Notes under the pieces: generated by a model
The model's database searches: none
Told to the model about the DNA's origin: nothing
Seen by the model: only the letters and a program-made list of their open reading frames with translations
DNA from: Rummeliibacillus pycnus_A
GTDB taxonomy: Bacteria; Bacillota; Bacilli; Bacillales_A; Planococcaceae
DNA length: 64,000 nt
Assembly (NCBI RefSeq): GCF_044359855.1
Contig: NZ_CP132291.1
Coordinates: 1,116,001-1,180,000 of the forward strand
Direction of reading: 5' to 3'
Program-made: the position numbers and the translations under genes
Part shown: one piece after another, positions 42,043 through 51,690 of the stretch
How positions within the stretch are numbered: the first letter of the stretch is position 1
Layout of the letters: each line of letters opens with the position of its first letter

Positions 42043-43581
42043 TTAGACTGGACTAACCCCATGCTTACGATCTGTAAATGTAAGTTCCTTTGATCGATAA
42101 GCCTCTAACCTTGTCTCTAATGTTTTCCGAAGCTCATTTGGCTCAATAACATCATCAATAATTAACTCAGATGCTAATCGGTACACATCAATTTCCTCGC
42201 GGTATTCATTGCGACGTGCCTCAATGAATGATGCTTGCTCTTCTTTTGGCAACTGCGCAATTTTATTTGCATAAACTGCATTGACTGCTGCTTCCGGACC
42301 CATAACAGCAATTTGGGCGCATGTTAATGCAATACAAACATCCGGTTCAAATGCTGGACCTGCCATCGCATATAATCCTGCACCATATGCCTTACGTACA
42401 ATCACTGTAATTTTAGGAACAGTTGCTTCACTCATCGCAAAAATCATCTTCGCCCCGTGACGAATGATACCCATTCTCTCTACCTGCGTACCAATCATAA
42501 AGCCTGGCACATCTGCTAGGAAAATTAAAGGAATATGGAAGGCATCACAAAGACTTATAAACTTAGCTGCTTTATCAGCTGAATCATGGAACAGCACACC
42601 ACCTTTTACACGTGGTTGGTTTGCAATGATTCCAACAGATTGCCCATTAACCCGTGCGAATCCAGTAATAATCTCCGCAGCAAATAATTTTTTTACTTCA
42701 CAAAATGACTCTTCATCAATAAACCGATTGATTAAATCGTACATATTAAATGGAACATTTTGATTTTCTGGAATCAATTCTGCAATCGATTTTTCAAATG
42801 TAGCGGGCAATTTAGGTTGTTCTATTGTTGGCTTATTTTTGAAATTGTCTGGAAAATAACTGATATACTGACGTGCATAAGCAATTGCTTCTTGTTCTGT
42901 CTTTGCTAAAACATCTCCACACCCTGATATAGAACAATGCATCTTAGCGCCACCCATTGTCTCAAGGTCTACCTTCTCCCCAATTACCATTTCAGCCATT
43001 CGAGGAGAGCCTAAATACATAGATGCATTGCCCTCTACCATAACAACGACATCACAAAATGCTGGTATATAGGCTCCACCTGCAGCAGATGGGCCAAATA
43101 GTAAACAGATTTGTGGAATTCGTCCTGATAATTTTACTTGATTGTAGAAAATACGTCCCGCACCACGACGACCTGGGAACATGTCTATTTGGTCGGTAAT
43201 GCGTGCACCAGCAGAATCAACTAAATAAAATAACGGAACCCCAAGCTTTTCAGCCGTTTCTTGAATGCGAATGATTTTTTCTACTGTACGTGCTCCCCAA
43301 GATCCTGCTTTTATGGTTGAATCATTTGCCATTACACATACTGTACGACCATGAATTTTCCCAATCCCTGTAACAACGCCATCTGCTGGTAAATCTCCAG
43401 CAAGTATATTGGCAAACGTTCCATCTTCCACGAGTAACCCCTCATCAAATAAAAGCGCTAATCGTTCACGAACAAAAAGTTTACCTTGCTCCTTATTTTT
43501 TTCGTGATATTTTGCTTTGCCACCTTTAAGAATTGTATCTTTTAGTTGAGCATGTTTGTTTTCAGTTGTTAATTCTGCCAT
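42043..43581 (-). CDS. yngE: acyl-CoA carboxylase beta (carboxyltransferase) subunit, probably methylcrotonyl-CoA carboxylase
   Basis: 513 residues. Carboxyltransferase domains with DSAGARITDQIDMFPGR, FGPSAAGGAYIPAF and GMIIRHGAK-like oxyanion regions (GIIRHGAKM). With the biotin carboxylase and carrier in the same operon it should carboxylate 3-methylcrotonyl-CoA. Propionyl-CoA is the alternative for the family, but isovaleryl-CoA dehydrogenase and HMG-CoA lyase genes beside it favour the leucine route. AAAAGGGGG gives the start at ATG 43581; an earlier ATG at 43590 sits against that site. Last gene of the operon. Confidence 0.92.
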   Translation of the reverse strand: MAELTTENKHAQLKDTILKGGKAKYHEKNKEQGKLFVRERLALLFDEGLLVEDGTFANILAGDLPADGVVTGIGKIHGRTVCVMANDSTIKAGSWGARTVEKIIRIQETAEKLGVPLFYLVDSAGARITDQIDMFPGRRGAGRIFYNQVKLSGRIPQICLLFGPSAAGGAYIPAFCDVVVMVEGNASMYLGSPRMAEMVIGEKVDLETMGGAKMHCSISGCGDVLAKTEQEAIAYARQYISYFPDNFKNKPTIEQPKLPATFEKSIAELIPENQNVPFNMYDLINRFIDEESFCEVKKLFAAEIITGFARVNGQSVGIIANQPRVKGGVLFHDSADKAAKFISLCDAFHIPLIFLADVPGFMIGTQVERMGIIRHGAKMIFAMSEATVPKITVIVRKAYGAGLYAMAGPAFEPDVCIALTCAQIAVMGPEAAVNAVYANKIAQLPKEEQASFIEARRNEYREEIDVYRLASELIIDDVIEPNELRKTLETRLEAYRSKELTFTDRKHGVSPV

Positions 43582-43597
43582 TTCTCCCATCCCCCTT

Positions 43598-44377
43598 TTA
43601 TTTCCCCTGATAAACTGGTGTTCGTTTTTCCTTAAAAGCATTAAGACCCTCAAGTCTGTCCTCTGTATGGAGCAAACGACTATAAGCTAAAGATTCAATT
43701 TGCAGTGCTGTTGAAATATCGGTTTGCATACCTTGATTTATCGCTGTCTTCGCCTGAACAAGAGATAATGGTGCATTTTTTGCCATTTCACTTGCAAGTT
43801 CTTTTGCTTTTATAAGCAGCTCTTCAGGCTCTACAACGTGTTCAACAATCCCATATTCCTTAGCTTCTATAGCAGATAAACGACGCGCTGTATATATCAG
43901 CTCTTTTGCTTTACCAATACCGATTAATCTTGGGAGTCGCTGCGTACCTCCAGCGCCTGGAATAATGCCAAGAGAAGCTTCTGTAAGACCAAGTTTTGCT
44001 TTGCTACTTGCTATACGAATATCGCAGGCTAGTGCTAATTCTAATCCTCCACCAAACGCGACACCATTGATGGCCGCAATGACTGGTTGGGCTAATGATT
44101 CAAAAACATTTACAGTTTGCCCAATCATTGCAACGGTTTTTCTTACTTCTATTTCAGTCATTCCGTTTCGTTCCTTTAAATCTGCACCAGCACAAAAAGC
44201 CTTTTCCCCTTGTCCTGTGACAATTACGACGCGAACATCATGATGGTATTGAATCGTATCAAGTGCTTCTTTAATCTCCTTTAACATTTGAACAGATAAT
44301 GCATTCGCCGCTTCAGCTCTTGATAATGTTAATATGGCGACACCTTGGTCAATATCTAGTTGTACGAACTGTAACAT
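43598..44377 (-). CDS. yngF: enoyl-CoA hydratase/isomerase, probably methylglutaconyl-CoA hydratase
   Basis: 259 residues of the crotonase family. Oxyanion-hole segments CAGADLKER and AAINGVAFGGGLELALACDIR; catalytic Glu pair in EASLGIIPGAGGTQRL. In this operon it would hydrate 3-methylglutaconyl-CoA to HMG-CoA. GAGGGGAGG precedes ATG 44377, which shares a base with the yngG stop. Confidence 0.93.
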   Translation of the reverse strand: MLQFVQLDIDQGVAILTLSRAEAANALSVQMLKEIKEALDTIQYHHDVRVVIVTGQGEKAFCAGADLKERNGMTEIEVRKTVAMIGQTVNVFESLAQPVIAAINGVAFGGGLELALACDIRIASSKAKLGLTEASLGIIPGAGGTQRLPRLIGIGKAKELIYTARRLSAIEAKEYGIVEHVVEPEELLIKAKELASEMAKNAPLSLVQAKTAINQGMQTDISTALQIESLAYSRLLHTEDRLEGLNAFKEKRTPVYQGK

Positions 44378-45285
44378 CAATGTTCCTCCCCTCGTGCAAC
44401 TGCCACTAGCTTTGAATCTAATCTTTTTCCAAGCTTTTGTTCTATCAATAAAGCTGTTTGCTGAATTTTATCTAGACTGATCCCTGTTTCAATGCCCATC
44501 CCATGAAGTAAATACAACAAATCTTCTGTCGCTACATTACCCGATGCACCTTTTGCATATGGACAGCCACCTAATCCTCCAATAGCACTATCAAACTTTG
44601 TAATCCCGTGTGATAGACTTGTCATCACATTCGCTAATGCAGTTCCTCGTGTATCATGAAAATGCATGGCTAATTGATTGACCTTAAAATGCTGTAGCAT
44701 CTCGGCTAGAAGGGAATCGACTTGTGTTGGTACGCCAACGCCAATTGTATCTCCAAGGGAAATTTCCGTAATCCCCATATCAAATAGCCTTTCAGCCACT
44801 TTTACCACTTGAGTAGGTTTTACATAACCATCGTACGGGCAACCAATCACCGTTGAAATATAACCACGTACTGTCTTACCCGCAGATAATGCACCTTCTA
44901 CTACTTCCTTTAAAACAGGAAATGTTTCATCAATGGTTTTATTGATATTCGCTTTATTATGTCCCTCACTAGCTGACATAAAGACACTTACTTCATCTAC
45001 ACCAGTTTCTAAAGCTCGCTCCAAACCTTTACGATTTGGCACAAGTGCAGCATATGTAATATCCTTTTGTCGCTTTATAGCCTTTAACACCTCAACTGCA
45101 TCCGCTAATTGCGGAATCCATTTAGGATGAACAAAGCTCGTTACCTCTATGTAATCGAGCCCTGTTTCACTTAAGCGATCAATAAAAGCAATTTTGTCTG
45201 TTGTTTCGATGAAACTTTTTTCGTTTTGCAGACCGTCACGTGGACCAACTTCTTTAATTTGAACGCTCATTGGAAGTGCTATCAT
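44377..45285 (-). CDS. yngG: hydroxymethylglutaryl-CoA lyase
   Basis: 302 residues, TIM barrel. IKEVGPRDGLQNEKSF is the family opening, HFHDTRGTALAN supplies the metal-binding His pair, and GGLGGCPYAKGASGNVATED carries the catalytic cysteine loop. Splits HMG-CoA into acetyl-CoA and acetoacetate, the end of leucine breakdown. ATG 45285 overlaps the stop of the carrier gene, with GGAG upstream. Confidence 0.95.
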   Translation of the reverse strand: MIALPMSVQIKEVGPRDGLQNEKSFIETTDKIAFIDRLSETGLDYIEVTSFVHPKWIPQLADAVEVLKAIKRQKDITYAALVPNRKGLERALETGVDEVSVFMSASEGHNKANINKTIDETFPVLKEVVEGALSAGKTVRGYISTVIGCPYDGYVKPTQVVKVAERLFDMGITEISLGDTIGVGVPTQVDSLLAEMLQHFKVNQLAMHFHDTRGTALANVMTSLSHGITKFDSAIGGLGGCPYAKGASGNVATEDLLYLLHGMGIETGISLDKIQQTALLIEQKLGKRLDSKLVAVARGEEH

Positions 45286-45497
45286 TACTCAATCTCCACT
45301 AAATCATCATCCACATTAATGAAATCGCCTTCTGCTGCAATCACTCGCTTGACTGTTCCTGCCTCTTCTGCTGCAATTGGAATTTCCATTTTCATAGATT
45401 CTAAAATCACAACATCTTGCCCAGCTTCTACTTGATCCCCTTCAACAACAAGAATTTTCCAAACAGTACCCGCCATACTTGCTTTTACTATTGTCAT
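45285..45497 (-). CDS. yngHB: biotin carboxyl carrier protein
   Basis: 70 residues forming one biotinyl domain; the biotin lysine is in LESMKMEIPI. Carries carboxybiotin between the YngH and YngE subunits. GTGGAGGG precedes the ATG. Such free-standing small carriers accompany YngH in Bacillus. Confidence 0.95.
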   Translation of the reverse strand: MTIVKASMAGTVWKILVVEGDQVEAGQDVVILESMKMEIPIAAEEAGTVKRVIAAEGDFINVDDDLVEIE

Positions 45498-45572
45498 ATA
45501 TTATCCCTCCACTTTTAAAAATATTATCTATAAATGGCACTAATTTGATGTGCCCCCATTTCATCTTTATTT

Positions 45573-46928
45573 TCAAATTGTTGAGTTTTCCGGTAAATAA
45601 TATTGCTCTACAAATTTCGTCGTTGTTACGCCACTTTTAAACTGTTCGTGCTTTACAACATCTAATAGCATCGGGATATTCGTTTGAATCCCTTCGATGA
45701 TATAGTTAGATAGTGCATCTATTAATCTTTCACAAGCCTCTTTCCTAGTCGGAGCCCGTACGATCAGTTTGGCAATCATTGGATCATAAAATGGAGTAAC
45801 TACGCTACCTGTTTCGACTGCCACTTCATGGCGAATGCCATCGCCTGTTGGTAACACTAGCTTTGTAATCTTTCCTGGTGAAGGGAAAAATGTAACCGGA
45901 TGCTCTGCATAAATTCGTACTTCGATCGCATGACCATTTTTCTTTAAATCTTGTCTAGAAATCGTTAAAATTTCATCATTTGCAATTTTTAATTGCTCTT
46001 CTACTAAATCGAGTCCTGAAATTTCTTCTGTAACAGGGTGCTCGACTTGTAATCTTGTGTTCATTTCTAGAAAATAGAAGTTTTGCGCACCGTCTACTAA
46101 AAATTCAATCGTTCCTGCATTCGTATAGCCAATTGTTTTCGCTGCATTCACTGCTGCATCAAGCATTTTTTCACGAGTTTCCTGTGAAATAAACGGTGAA
46201 GGTGCTTCCTCTACAACTTTTTGATTTCGACGCTGAATGGAACATTCCCTTTCAAAAACTGGAATAATATGTCCATAGTGATCTGCTAAAATTTGCACCT
46301 CTACATGATGTGGATCGGCAATAAATTTTTCGATAAACATCGTGCCATCTCCAAAAAAGCTTTGTGCACGTTTTTGGTTTCCTTCAAATGCGTTGCGAAG
46401 TTCAACTTCATCACGGACGAGTTGCATCCCAATTCCACCACCACCGGCTGAGGCTTTTAACATAACGGGATAACCAATTTCATGGGCGATTTTCGCTGCT
46501 TCGTCTGTATCTGCAATCGGTTCATTAACACCTTGTACAATGGGTACGCCAACTGCTGCCATTGTTCTGCGCGCTTCTAACTTACTCCCCATTGCCTCAA
46601 TAACTTTGGATTTAGGACCAATAAATATGAGCCCCGCTTCCTCTACTTGCTTTGCAAATGTGGCATTTTCAGATAATAATCCATAACCTGGATGAATCGC
46701 TTCGGCTCCAGTCTTTTTTGCCACATCAAGAATTGCTTCTATATTTAAATAACTATGTGATACGGGTGGCTTCCCGATACAGTAGCTTTCTGTTGCCTCT
46801 TTTACATACAAACTATTTTCATCAGCTTCAGAATAAACTGCAACAGTTTCAATTCCGAGTTTTTCACACGTTCGGATAATCCTTCTTGCAATCTCAGCTC
46901 GATTTGCAATGAGCACTTTTTTAAACAT
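45573..46928 (-). CDS. yngH: biotin carboxylase subunit of acyl-CoA carboxylase
   Basis: 451 residues with the ATP-grasp fold: FKKVLIANRAEIARRIIRTC, glycine loop KASAGGGGIGMQ, the bicarbonate/biotin motif ECSIQRRNQKVVEEAPSP, and EMNTRLQVEHPVTE. No fused biotin domain, consistent with the separate carrier next door. GAGGAGG precedes the ATG. Confidence 0.95.
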   Translation of the reverse strand: MFKKVLIANRAEIARRIIRTCEKLGIETVAVYSEADENSLYVKEATESYCIGKPPVSHSYLNIEAILDVAKKTGAEAIHPGYGLLSENATFAKQVEEAGLIFIGPKSKVIEAMGSKLEARRTMAAVGVPIVQGVNEPIADTDEAAKIAHEIGYPVMLKASAGGGGIGMQLVRDEVELRNAFEGNQKRAQSFFGDGTMFIEKFIADPHHVEVQILADHYGHIIPVFERECSIQRRNQKVVEEAPSPFISQETREKMLDAAVNAAKTIGYTNAGTIEFLVDGAQNFYFLEMNTRLQVEHPVTEEISGLDLVEEQLKIANDEILTISRQDLKKNGHAIEVRIYAEHPVTFFPSPGKITKLVLPTGDGIRHEVAVETGSVVTPFYDPMIAKLIVRAPTRKEACERLIDALSNYIIEGIQTNIPMLLDVVKHEQFKSGVTTTKFVEQYYLPENSTI

Positions 46929-46940
46929 AGCGAAACCTCC

Positions 46941-48584
46941 TCATTTTAGGGATTTTGTAAATCCTTGAAATTGTTCTCGTAGCTTAAACTTTTGGATTTT
47001 TCCTGATGCTGTCATTGGATAATGGTCGACGAAGTAAATATAACGAGGTATTTTATGACGAGAAATTTCACCATCACAAAATGCTCGAATCTCTTCTTCA
47101 GTTGCTGTTTGACCGTCCTTTAAAATGATCCATGCAGCTGCTTCTTCCCCGTACTTCTCATCTGGTACACCAGCAACCTGTATATCTAGTACTTTAGGAT
47201 GTTGGTATAAAAACTCTTCAATCTCACGTGGATAAATGTTTTCGCCTCCACGGATGAACATATCTTTGAGTCTCCCAGTTACTCGTACATATCCCTCTTC
47301 ATCCATGGTCCCAAGATCTCCTGTATGCAACCAATTATCTTCATCAATTGCTTCTCTTGTAGCATCCGGGTTTTTATAATAACCCTTCATGACAACATAA
47401 CCGCGGGCACAAATTTCACCTTGCTCACCTCGAGGAAGTTCAGTATTTGTACCAGGCTCTGTAATTTTCACTTCAACATTTGGTAAAGCACGACCAACTG
47501 TTTCCACCTTTAAATTAAGAGGATCCTCTGTTCTTGTTTGTGTTAATACAGGTGAGGATTCAGTTTGTCCATAACATATCGTAATATCTTTCATTCCCAT
47601 AATATGAATGACATCTTTCATTACTTCAACCGGGCAGTTGGATCCGGCCATTACGCCCGTACGTAAAGAAGATAGATCGAATTCTTGAATATTCGGTAAA
47701 TTCAACTCATTTATAAACATCGTTGGTACACCGTGAAGTGCTGTACATTTTTCCTTTTCAACAGTACGTAATACTTTTTCTGCGTGGAATTCCTGCACTG
47801 GCACCATCGTTCCACCAGCAGAGACAATCGCTAATGTACCAATCACACATCCAAAGCAATGGAAAAATGGTACTGGAATACAAAGCTTATCATCCTGTGT
47901 AAGTTTCATACACTCCGCAATATTAATCGCATTATTGATTAGATTAGAATGACGTAACATTACACCTTTTGGGAAGCCTGTTGTACCGGATGTATATTGA
48001 ATATTAATGACATCTTCGTAGGATAGGGATTTTTTACGGTCTGAAAGTTGTTCATCCGAAATCATTTGACCATTTGCTAAAAATTCTTCATAGCTAAACG
48101 TACCAGGATAGTGTTTATCACTTATTACGACAACGGTTTTCAAGAGTGGTAAACGAGCACTTTCAAGTTGTCCAGGCTTACTTGTTTTTAGCTCTGGACA
48201 TATTTCGTAAAGTGTTTCGATAAATGAGTAGTCCCGTAACTGATCAATTAATACAATTGCACGTGAATCAGATTGCTTCAATAAATACTCTAACTCTGAA
48301 GTACGGTAATTTGTATTAACTGTCACTAGTGGTGCTCCCATTTTCCCAGATCCAAATTGTAATCCTGGCCACTCTTGTACATTTGTCGTCCAAACTGCAA
48401 AATGGTCACCTTTTTCTAGACCGATTGCTATTAAGGCTTTTGCCACCTCATCAACATGATGGTTAAACTGTGCATATGTCATGCGAAAATTACGATCCGC
48501 ATAAACAAGTGCTTCTTTATCCGGAGTCAATGCAACTTTTTCCTCCAATAGCTCGCCAATCGTTTGATAAACTAGTTCTGCCAT
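46941..48584 (-). CDS. yngI: acyl-CoA synthetase (AMP-forming), YngI type
   Basis: 547 residues of the ANL family: P loop YTSGTTGFPKGVML, ICYGQTESSP, WLHTGDLGTMDEEGYVRVTGRLKDM and MTASGKIQKFKLRE with the catalytic Lys. Activates a carboxylic acid to its CoA ester; in this operon, a short branched acid or acetoacetate are the plausible substrates. GGGAGGA sets ATG 48584. Confidence 0.92.
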   Translation of the reverse strand: MAELVYQTIGELLEEKVALTPDKEALVYADRNFRMTYAQFNHHVDEVAKALIAIGLEKGDHFAVWTTNVQEWPGLQFGSGKMGAPLVTVNTNYRTSELEYLLKQSDSRAIVLIDQLRDYSFIETLYEICPELKTSKPGQLESARLPLLKTVVVISDKHYPGTFSYEEFLANGQMISDEQLSDRKKSLSYEDVINIQYTSGTTGFPKGVMLRHSNLINNAINIAECMKLTQDDKLCIPVPFFHCFGCVIGTLAIVSAGGTMVPVQEFHAEKVLRTVEKEKCTALHGVPTMFINELNLPNIQEFDLSSLRTGVMAGSNCPVEVMKDVIHIMGMKDITICYGQTESSPVLTQTRTEDPLNLKVETVGRALPNVEVKITEPGTNTELPRGEQGEICARGYVVMKGYYKNPDATREAIDEDNWLHTGDLGTMDEEGYVRVTGRLKDMFIRGGENIYPREIEEFLYQHPKVLDIQVAGVPDEKYGEEAAAWIILKDGQTATEEEIRAFCDGEISRHKIPRYIYFVDHYPMTASGKIQKFKLREQFQGFTKSLK

Positions 48585-48618
48585 ACCTATTCCTCCCATA
48601 GATTCCTTTTTCAAAGAA

Positions 48619-49761
48619 CTAACATCCTAAAATACGAGAAATGACAACCCGTTGAATCTCAGAAGTACCTTCACCAATTTCCATTAGCTTAATATCACGT
48701 AAATGACGTTCTACATCGTATTCCGCCATATAACCGGATCCCCCATGAATTTGAATGGCTTGATTACATGTTCTAAAGCCCATTTCAGATGCAAACAATT
48801 TTGCGAATGCGGCTTCTTTTTTAAATGGCTTTCCATGATCCTTTAACCAAGCTGCCTTCATCACCATATTGCGCGCTAACTCAATTTCCATCGCCATATC
48901 GGCTAATTTAAAGCTAATCCCTTGGAATTTTGAAATAGACTGACCAAATTGTTTGCGCTCTTTTGAGTAAGCCAATGCTTTATCAAATGCTGCTTGTGCT
49001 ATCCCGACGGATAGAGCTGCAATGGAAATACGTCCACCATCTAAAGTGTTTAAAAACTGACCAAATCCTTTTTTCTCATCACCAAGCACGTTTTCTTTTG
49101 GAACACGGACATTCTCAAGAATGATTTCACATGTATTCGATGCACGAACACCCATTTTTTTATAATCAGAGCGAATTGTTACTCCCGGAGTGTCAGTTGG
49201 GACAATAATGGCCGAAATAATATTTTTTCCTTTTTCATTTTGACCTGTCACAGCTGTTACAACGACTTGGCGAGCATATTCAGCATTTGTAATCCAACAT
49301 TTCTCTCCGTTAATCATCCATTCGTCACCATCTAAGTGCGCTTTAGTTCTAGTACCACCAGCATCAGAACCGGCATTTGGTTCAGTTAACCCAAATGATC
49401 CTAGCGTCTTCCCTTGCGCCATTGGGACTAAAAATTCTTGCTTTTGCTCCTCTGTACCAAAGTTATAAAAAGGGGTAGCCCCTAAACTGACTGCAGCTGC
49501 ATAGCTTAACCCTGTCCCACCACAAGCACGACCAATTTCTTCAACAGCTAGCGCGTAAGAAATGGTATCTCCTCCTGAGCCACCGTACTGTTCCGGGAAC
49601 GGAATACCGAAAAGTCCTAAATCAGCCATTTTGTCAAAGCTTTCTTTTCTGAATGCATGTGTTTCATCAAGTTCTCGTGCATGTGGTTCAATTTCTGCCT
49701 TTGCAAAATCACGTACCATATCACGAATCATTTGCTGTTCTTTCGTTAATTCAAAATTCAT
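48619..49761 (-). CDS. yngJ: acyl-CoA dehydrogenase, probably isovaleryl-CoA dehydrogenase
   Basis: 380 residues, three-domain FAD enzyme. FGLTEPNAGSDAGGT and WITNAEYARQ are flavin contacts; the C-terminal HGGSGYMAEYDVERHLRD with GEGTSEIQRVVISR is typical. First gene of the catabolic operon, so isovaleryl-CoA is the likely substrate. GAAAGGGG sets ATG 49761. A TetR-type palindrome lies 39 bases upstream. Confidence 0.93.
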   Translation of the reverse strand: MNFELTKEQQMIRDMVRDFAKAEIEPHARELDETHAFRKESFDKMADLGLFGIPFPEQYGGSGGDTISYALAVEEIGRACGGTGLSYAAAVSLGATPFYNFGTEEQKQEFLVPMAQGKTLGSFGLTEPNAGSDAGGTRTKAHLDGDEWMINGEKCWITNAEYARQVVVTAVTGQNEKGKNIISAIIVPTDTPGVTIRSDYKKMGVRASNTCEIILENVRVPKENVLGDEKKGFGQFLNTLDGGRISIAALSVGIAQAAFDKALAYSKERKQFGQSISKFQGISFKLADMAMEIELARNMVMKAAWLKDHGKPFKKEAAFAKLFASEMGFRTCNQAIQIHGGSGYMAEYDVERHLRDIKLMEIGEGTSEIQRVVISRILGC

Positions 49762-49799
49762 GATTAATTCCCCTTTCAATTTCCCATCTATTTTGTAGT

Positions 49800-49813
49800 A
49801 CCGACTAGTCGGT
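49800..49813. promoter_or_regulatory. perfect palindrome, likely TetR operator
   Basis: ACCGACTAGTCGGT is a 14-base perfect inverted repeat between the TetR gene and yngJ. Such GACTAGTC-centred palindromes are common TetR-family operators. Confidence 0.7.
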
Positions 49814-49859
49814 CTGACCCTTTGTTTAAAAAAAGCAGTTCCTATTTAGCTTGCTCACA

Positions 49860-50480
49860 CTAGCTGAGTAAATGTTGATATGATAAGGCTTCTTCATAAC
49901 CTTTATCTGTCACAATTCCTCTAAGTATTAAATCATTAAAATGCAATGTAATTTGCTCCATAGTTAACGGACCGTTTTGCTTGTACCATTTATATGTCCA
50001 GTTCACTAATCCTATAATCGCCATTGCCGTAATTGTTACAGAAATTTCTTCTCGAAAGTCCCCACTCAACTTACCATCTTCAATCACTTGTTCAATCAGC
50101 TTACGATATTCAGTACGTTTTTCTTTAATGATTAATTTATAGGTAGGTGGTAAATAGGTTCCTTCATCATAAAATACGGTAATATGCCGATTGTATACAT
50201 CAAATACATTTGTAAATGCATACAACATTGCACACACTTTTTCAATCGGGTTATCGTACTTGTCATACGCTACTTTTGTTTGTTTTAAAACAAATGAAAT
50301 AAACACATCATGAATTTCGTATAGGAGGGCATCTTTTGATTTAAAGTTATGGTAAAACCCGCCTTTTGATGTTCCTGCTTTTTCAACAATTTCATCAACG
50401 GATACACCGTGATACCCTTTTTGTTGAAATAAATCTAAAGCTGTTTCAAGAATACGTTCCTTTACAGATTGCTTTGACAT
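49860..50480 (-). CDS. TetR-family regulator of the yng operon
   Basis: 206 residues. HTH GVSVDEIVEKAGTSKGGFYHNF near residues 24-45; the rest is the all-helical ligand domain. Located immediately upstream of yngJ on the same strand, with a palindrome between them. Repression released by an acyl-CoA of the pathway is a reasonable inference. In B. subtilis the yng genes are reported under mother-cell sigma-E instead. GGGGAG precedes the ATG. Confidence 0.88.
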   Translation of the reverse strand: MSKQSVKERILETALDLFQQKGYHGVSVDEIVEKAGTSKGGFYHNFKSKDALLYEIHDVFISFVLKQTKVAYDKYDNPIEKVCAMLYAFTNVFDVYNRHITVFYDEGTYLPPTYKLIIKEKRTEYRKLIEQVIEDGKLSGDFREEISVTITAMAIIGLVNWTYKWYKQNGPLTMEQITLHFNDLILRGIVTDKGYEEALSYQHLLS

Positions 50481-50985
50481 AAATATCTCCCCATCCGTAA
50501 ATCACTCCCTATGCATAAAACGCATCAATTTAGTTAAATAATAGATTTTTCCGAAAATTAGCACATATATTACAATTAAAATATATCATTCTCACAAACT
50601 AAAATCTATAACATGTATTATTTTTTCTCTAAAAAGACAAAAAAATCTATATTACGCTACTATTTTCATAATTTCATAACGCTTAATAACCCATTAGAAT
50701 CTTTTCGTTGTGATTGTTTTTGTACACGAGATTTCCTGATTATTATAAATTCCTACATTTTACAAATTCGAGATTCCAAAATACTCTACGCTCCTCTATA
50801 TATTCATTTCCATTAAAAGTTATGACCAAAAACAGTTAAATCTTTGACACTTTTTTAGAATGCCTCAATGGCCGCTTCACGAATCTCACATAAATTAAAA
50901 TCCGAAACTAAAATTATTTAAGTTATAATAGCACCGTAATTCCCCTTAAACTATCATGATGTTTTTAACGCGATATCAAACACAA
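50481..50985. other. AT-rich spacer without a supported gene
   Basis: An open plus-strand frame at 50613-50816 lacks a ribosome site and its composition (many F, Y, I) is that of random AT-rich DNA. The region should contain the promoter of the TetR gene near 50500. Confidence 0.5.
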
Positions 50986-51021
50986 AATCCCTTAACCTCC
51001 AGTGAGATTAAGGGATTTACA
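50986..51021 (-). terminator. terminator of the racemase-like gene
   Basis: AAATCCCTTAA pairs with TTAAGGGATTT around 13 bases. Confidence 0.75.
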
Positions 51022-51024
51022 TTC

Positions 51025-51678
51025 TTACTTTAATTTTGAAATATGCAACTGTACGAGAATTTCATCTATTAAAGGATCTAATGGATTTAATATTCCCGTT
51101 TGAGTATTTTTCACGGCTTCTACCATTGATAGCTGAGCAATAGCTACAAAGTCAGTGTTATTATTTTTAAATTCAGTTAATTTCTTAACAACTATTTCAT
51201 GATGTTCTTTGATATTGCCATTCATCAAATATTCAAATGCATTCGGTATCATTTCTATACAATAGTCAATAGGTTTATTTAGTCGATGTAAGTAGTGATT
51301 AAGTCTTCCGGTTGTTCCCTCAACAGTTTTAGGATTTGTAAAAACCAGGGTTTGTGGGGAAGGTAACTGTGAAAAAGCTTTAAAAAACGGTTCGTCAATT
51401 TTAATGATAGGAATACTCCACTTAATTGTATCATCTAATATGGCAATATAGTTTGTACATGTAATAACTATAGCATCTACTCCGCTTGCTACTATCCAAT
51501 CGACTTGTTCCATTACCTTTTTCTTAGATTCTTCAGGTTTGAAGGTGGGATCATTTGTAATTCGCACCATTAATCCAGGATCTACAAAATGTTGAAGAGT
51601 AATTGGATATTCTGAAAGGGCTTTTTCTATGTAGTGTATATTTGAATAATGCGCGTGCAAACATCCTAGTGTCTTCAT
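51025..51678 (-). CDS. aspartate/glutamate racemase-like protein
   Basis: 217 residues. LGCLHAHYSNIHYIE opens it, and one cysteine motif VITCTNYIAI matches the first catalytic Cys of the Asp/Glu racemase superfamily. The usual second Cys position is replaced (region IAQLSMVEA), so activity as a racemase is doubtful; maleate-isomerase- or hydantoin-racemase-like roles are possible. GGGAAGAG precedes the ATG. It leads no clear operon but is 12 bases from the DinB gene. Confidence 0.75.
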   Translation of the reverse strand: MKTLGCLHAHYSNIHYIEKALSEYPITLQHFVDPGLMVRITNDPTFKPEESKKKVMEQVDWIVASGVDAIVITCTNYIAILDDTIKWSIPIIKIDEPFFKAFSQLPSPQTLVFTNPKTVEGTTGRLNHYLHRLNKPIDYCIEMIPNAFEYLMNGNIKEHHEIVVKKLTEFKNNNTDFVAIAQLSMVEAVKNTQTGILNPLDPLIDEILVQLHISKLK

Positions 51679-51690
51679 CTTGTCTCTTCC

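Noticed and set aside
50613..50816. 67-codon plus-strand frame after the TetR gene
   Set aside because: No ribosome site; AT-rich random-like composition.
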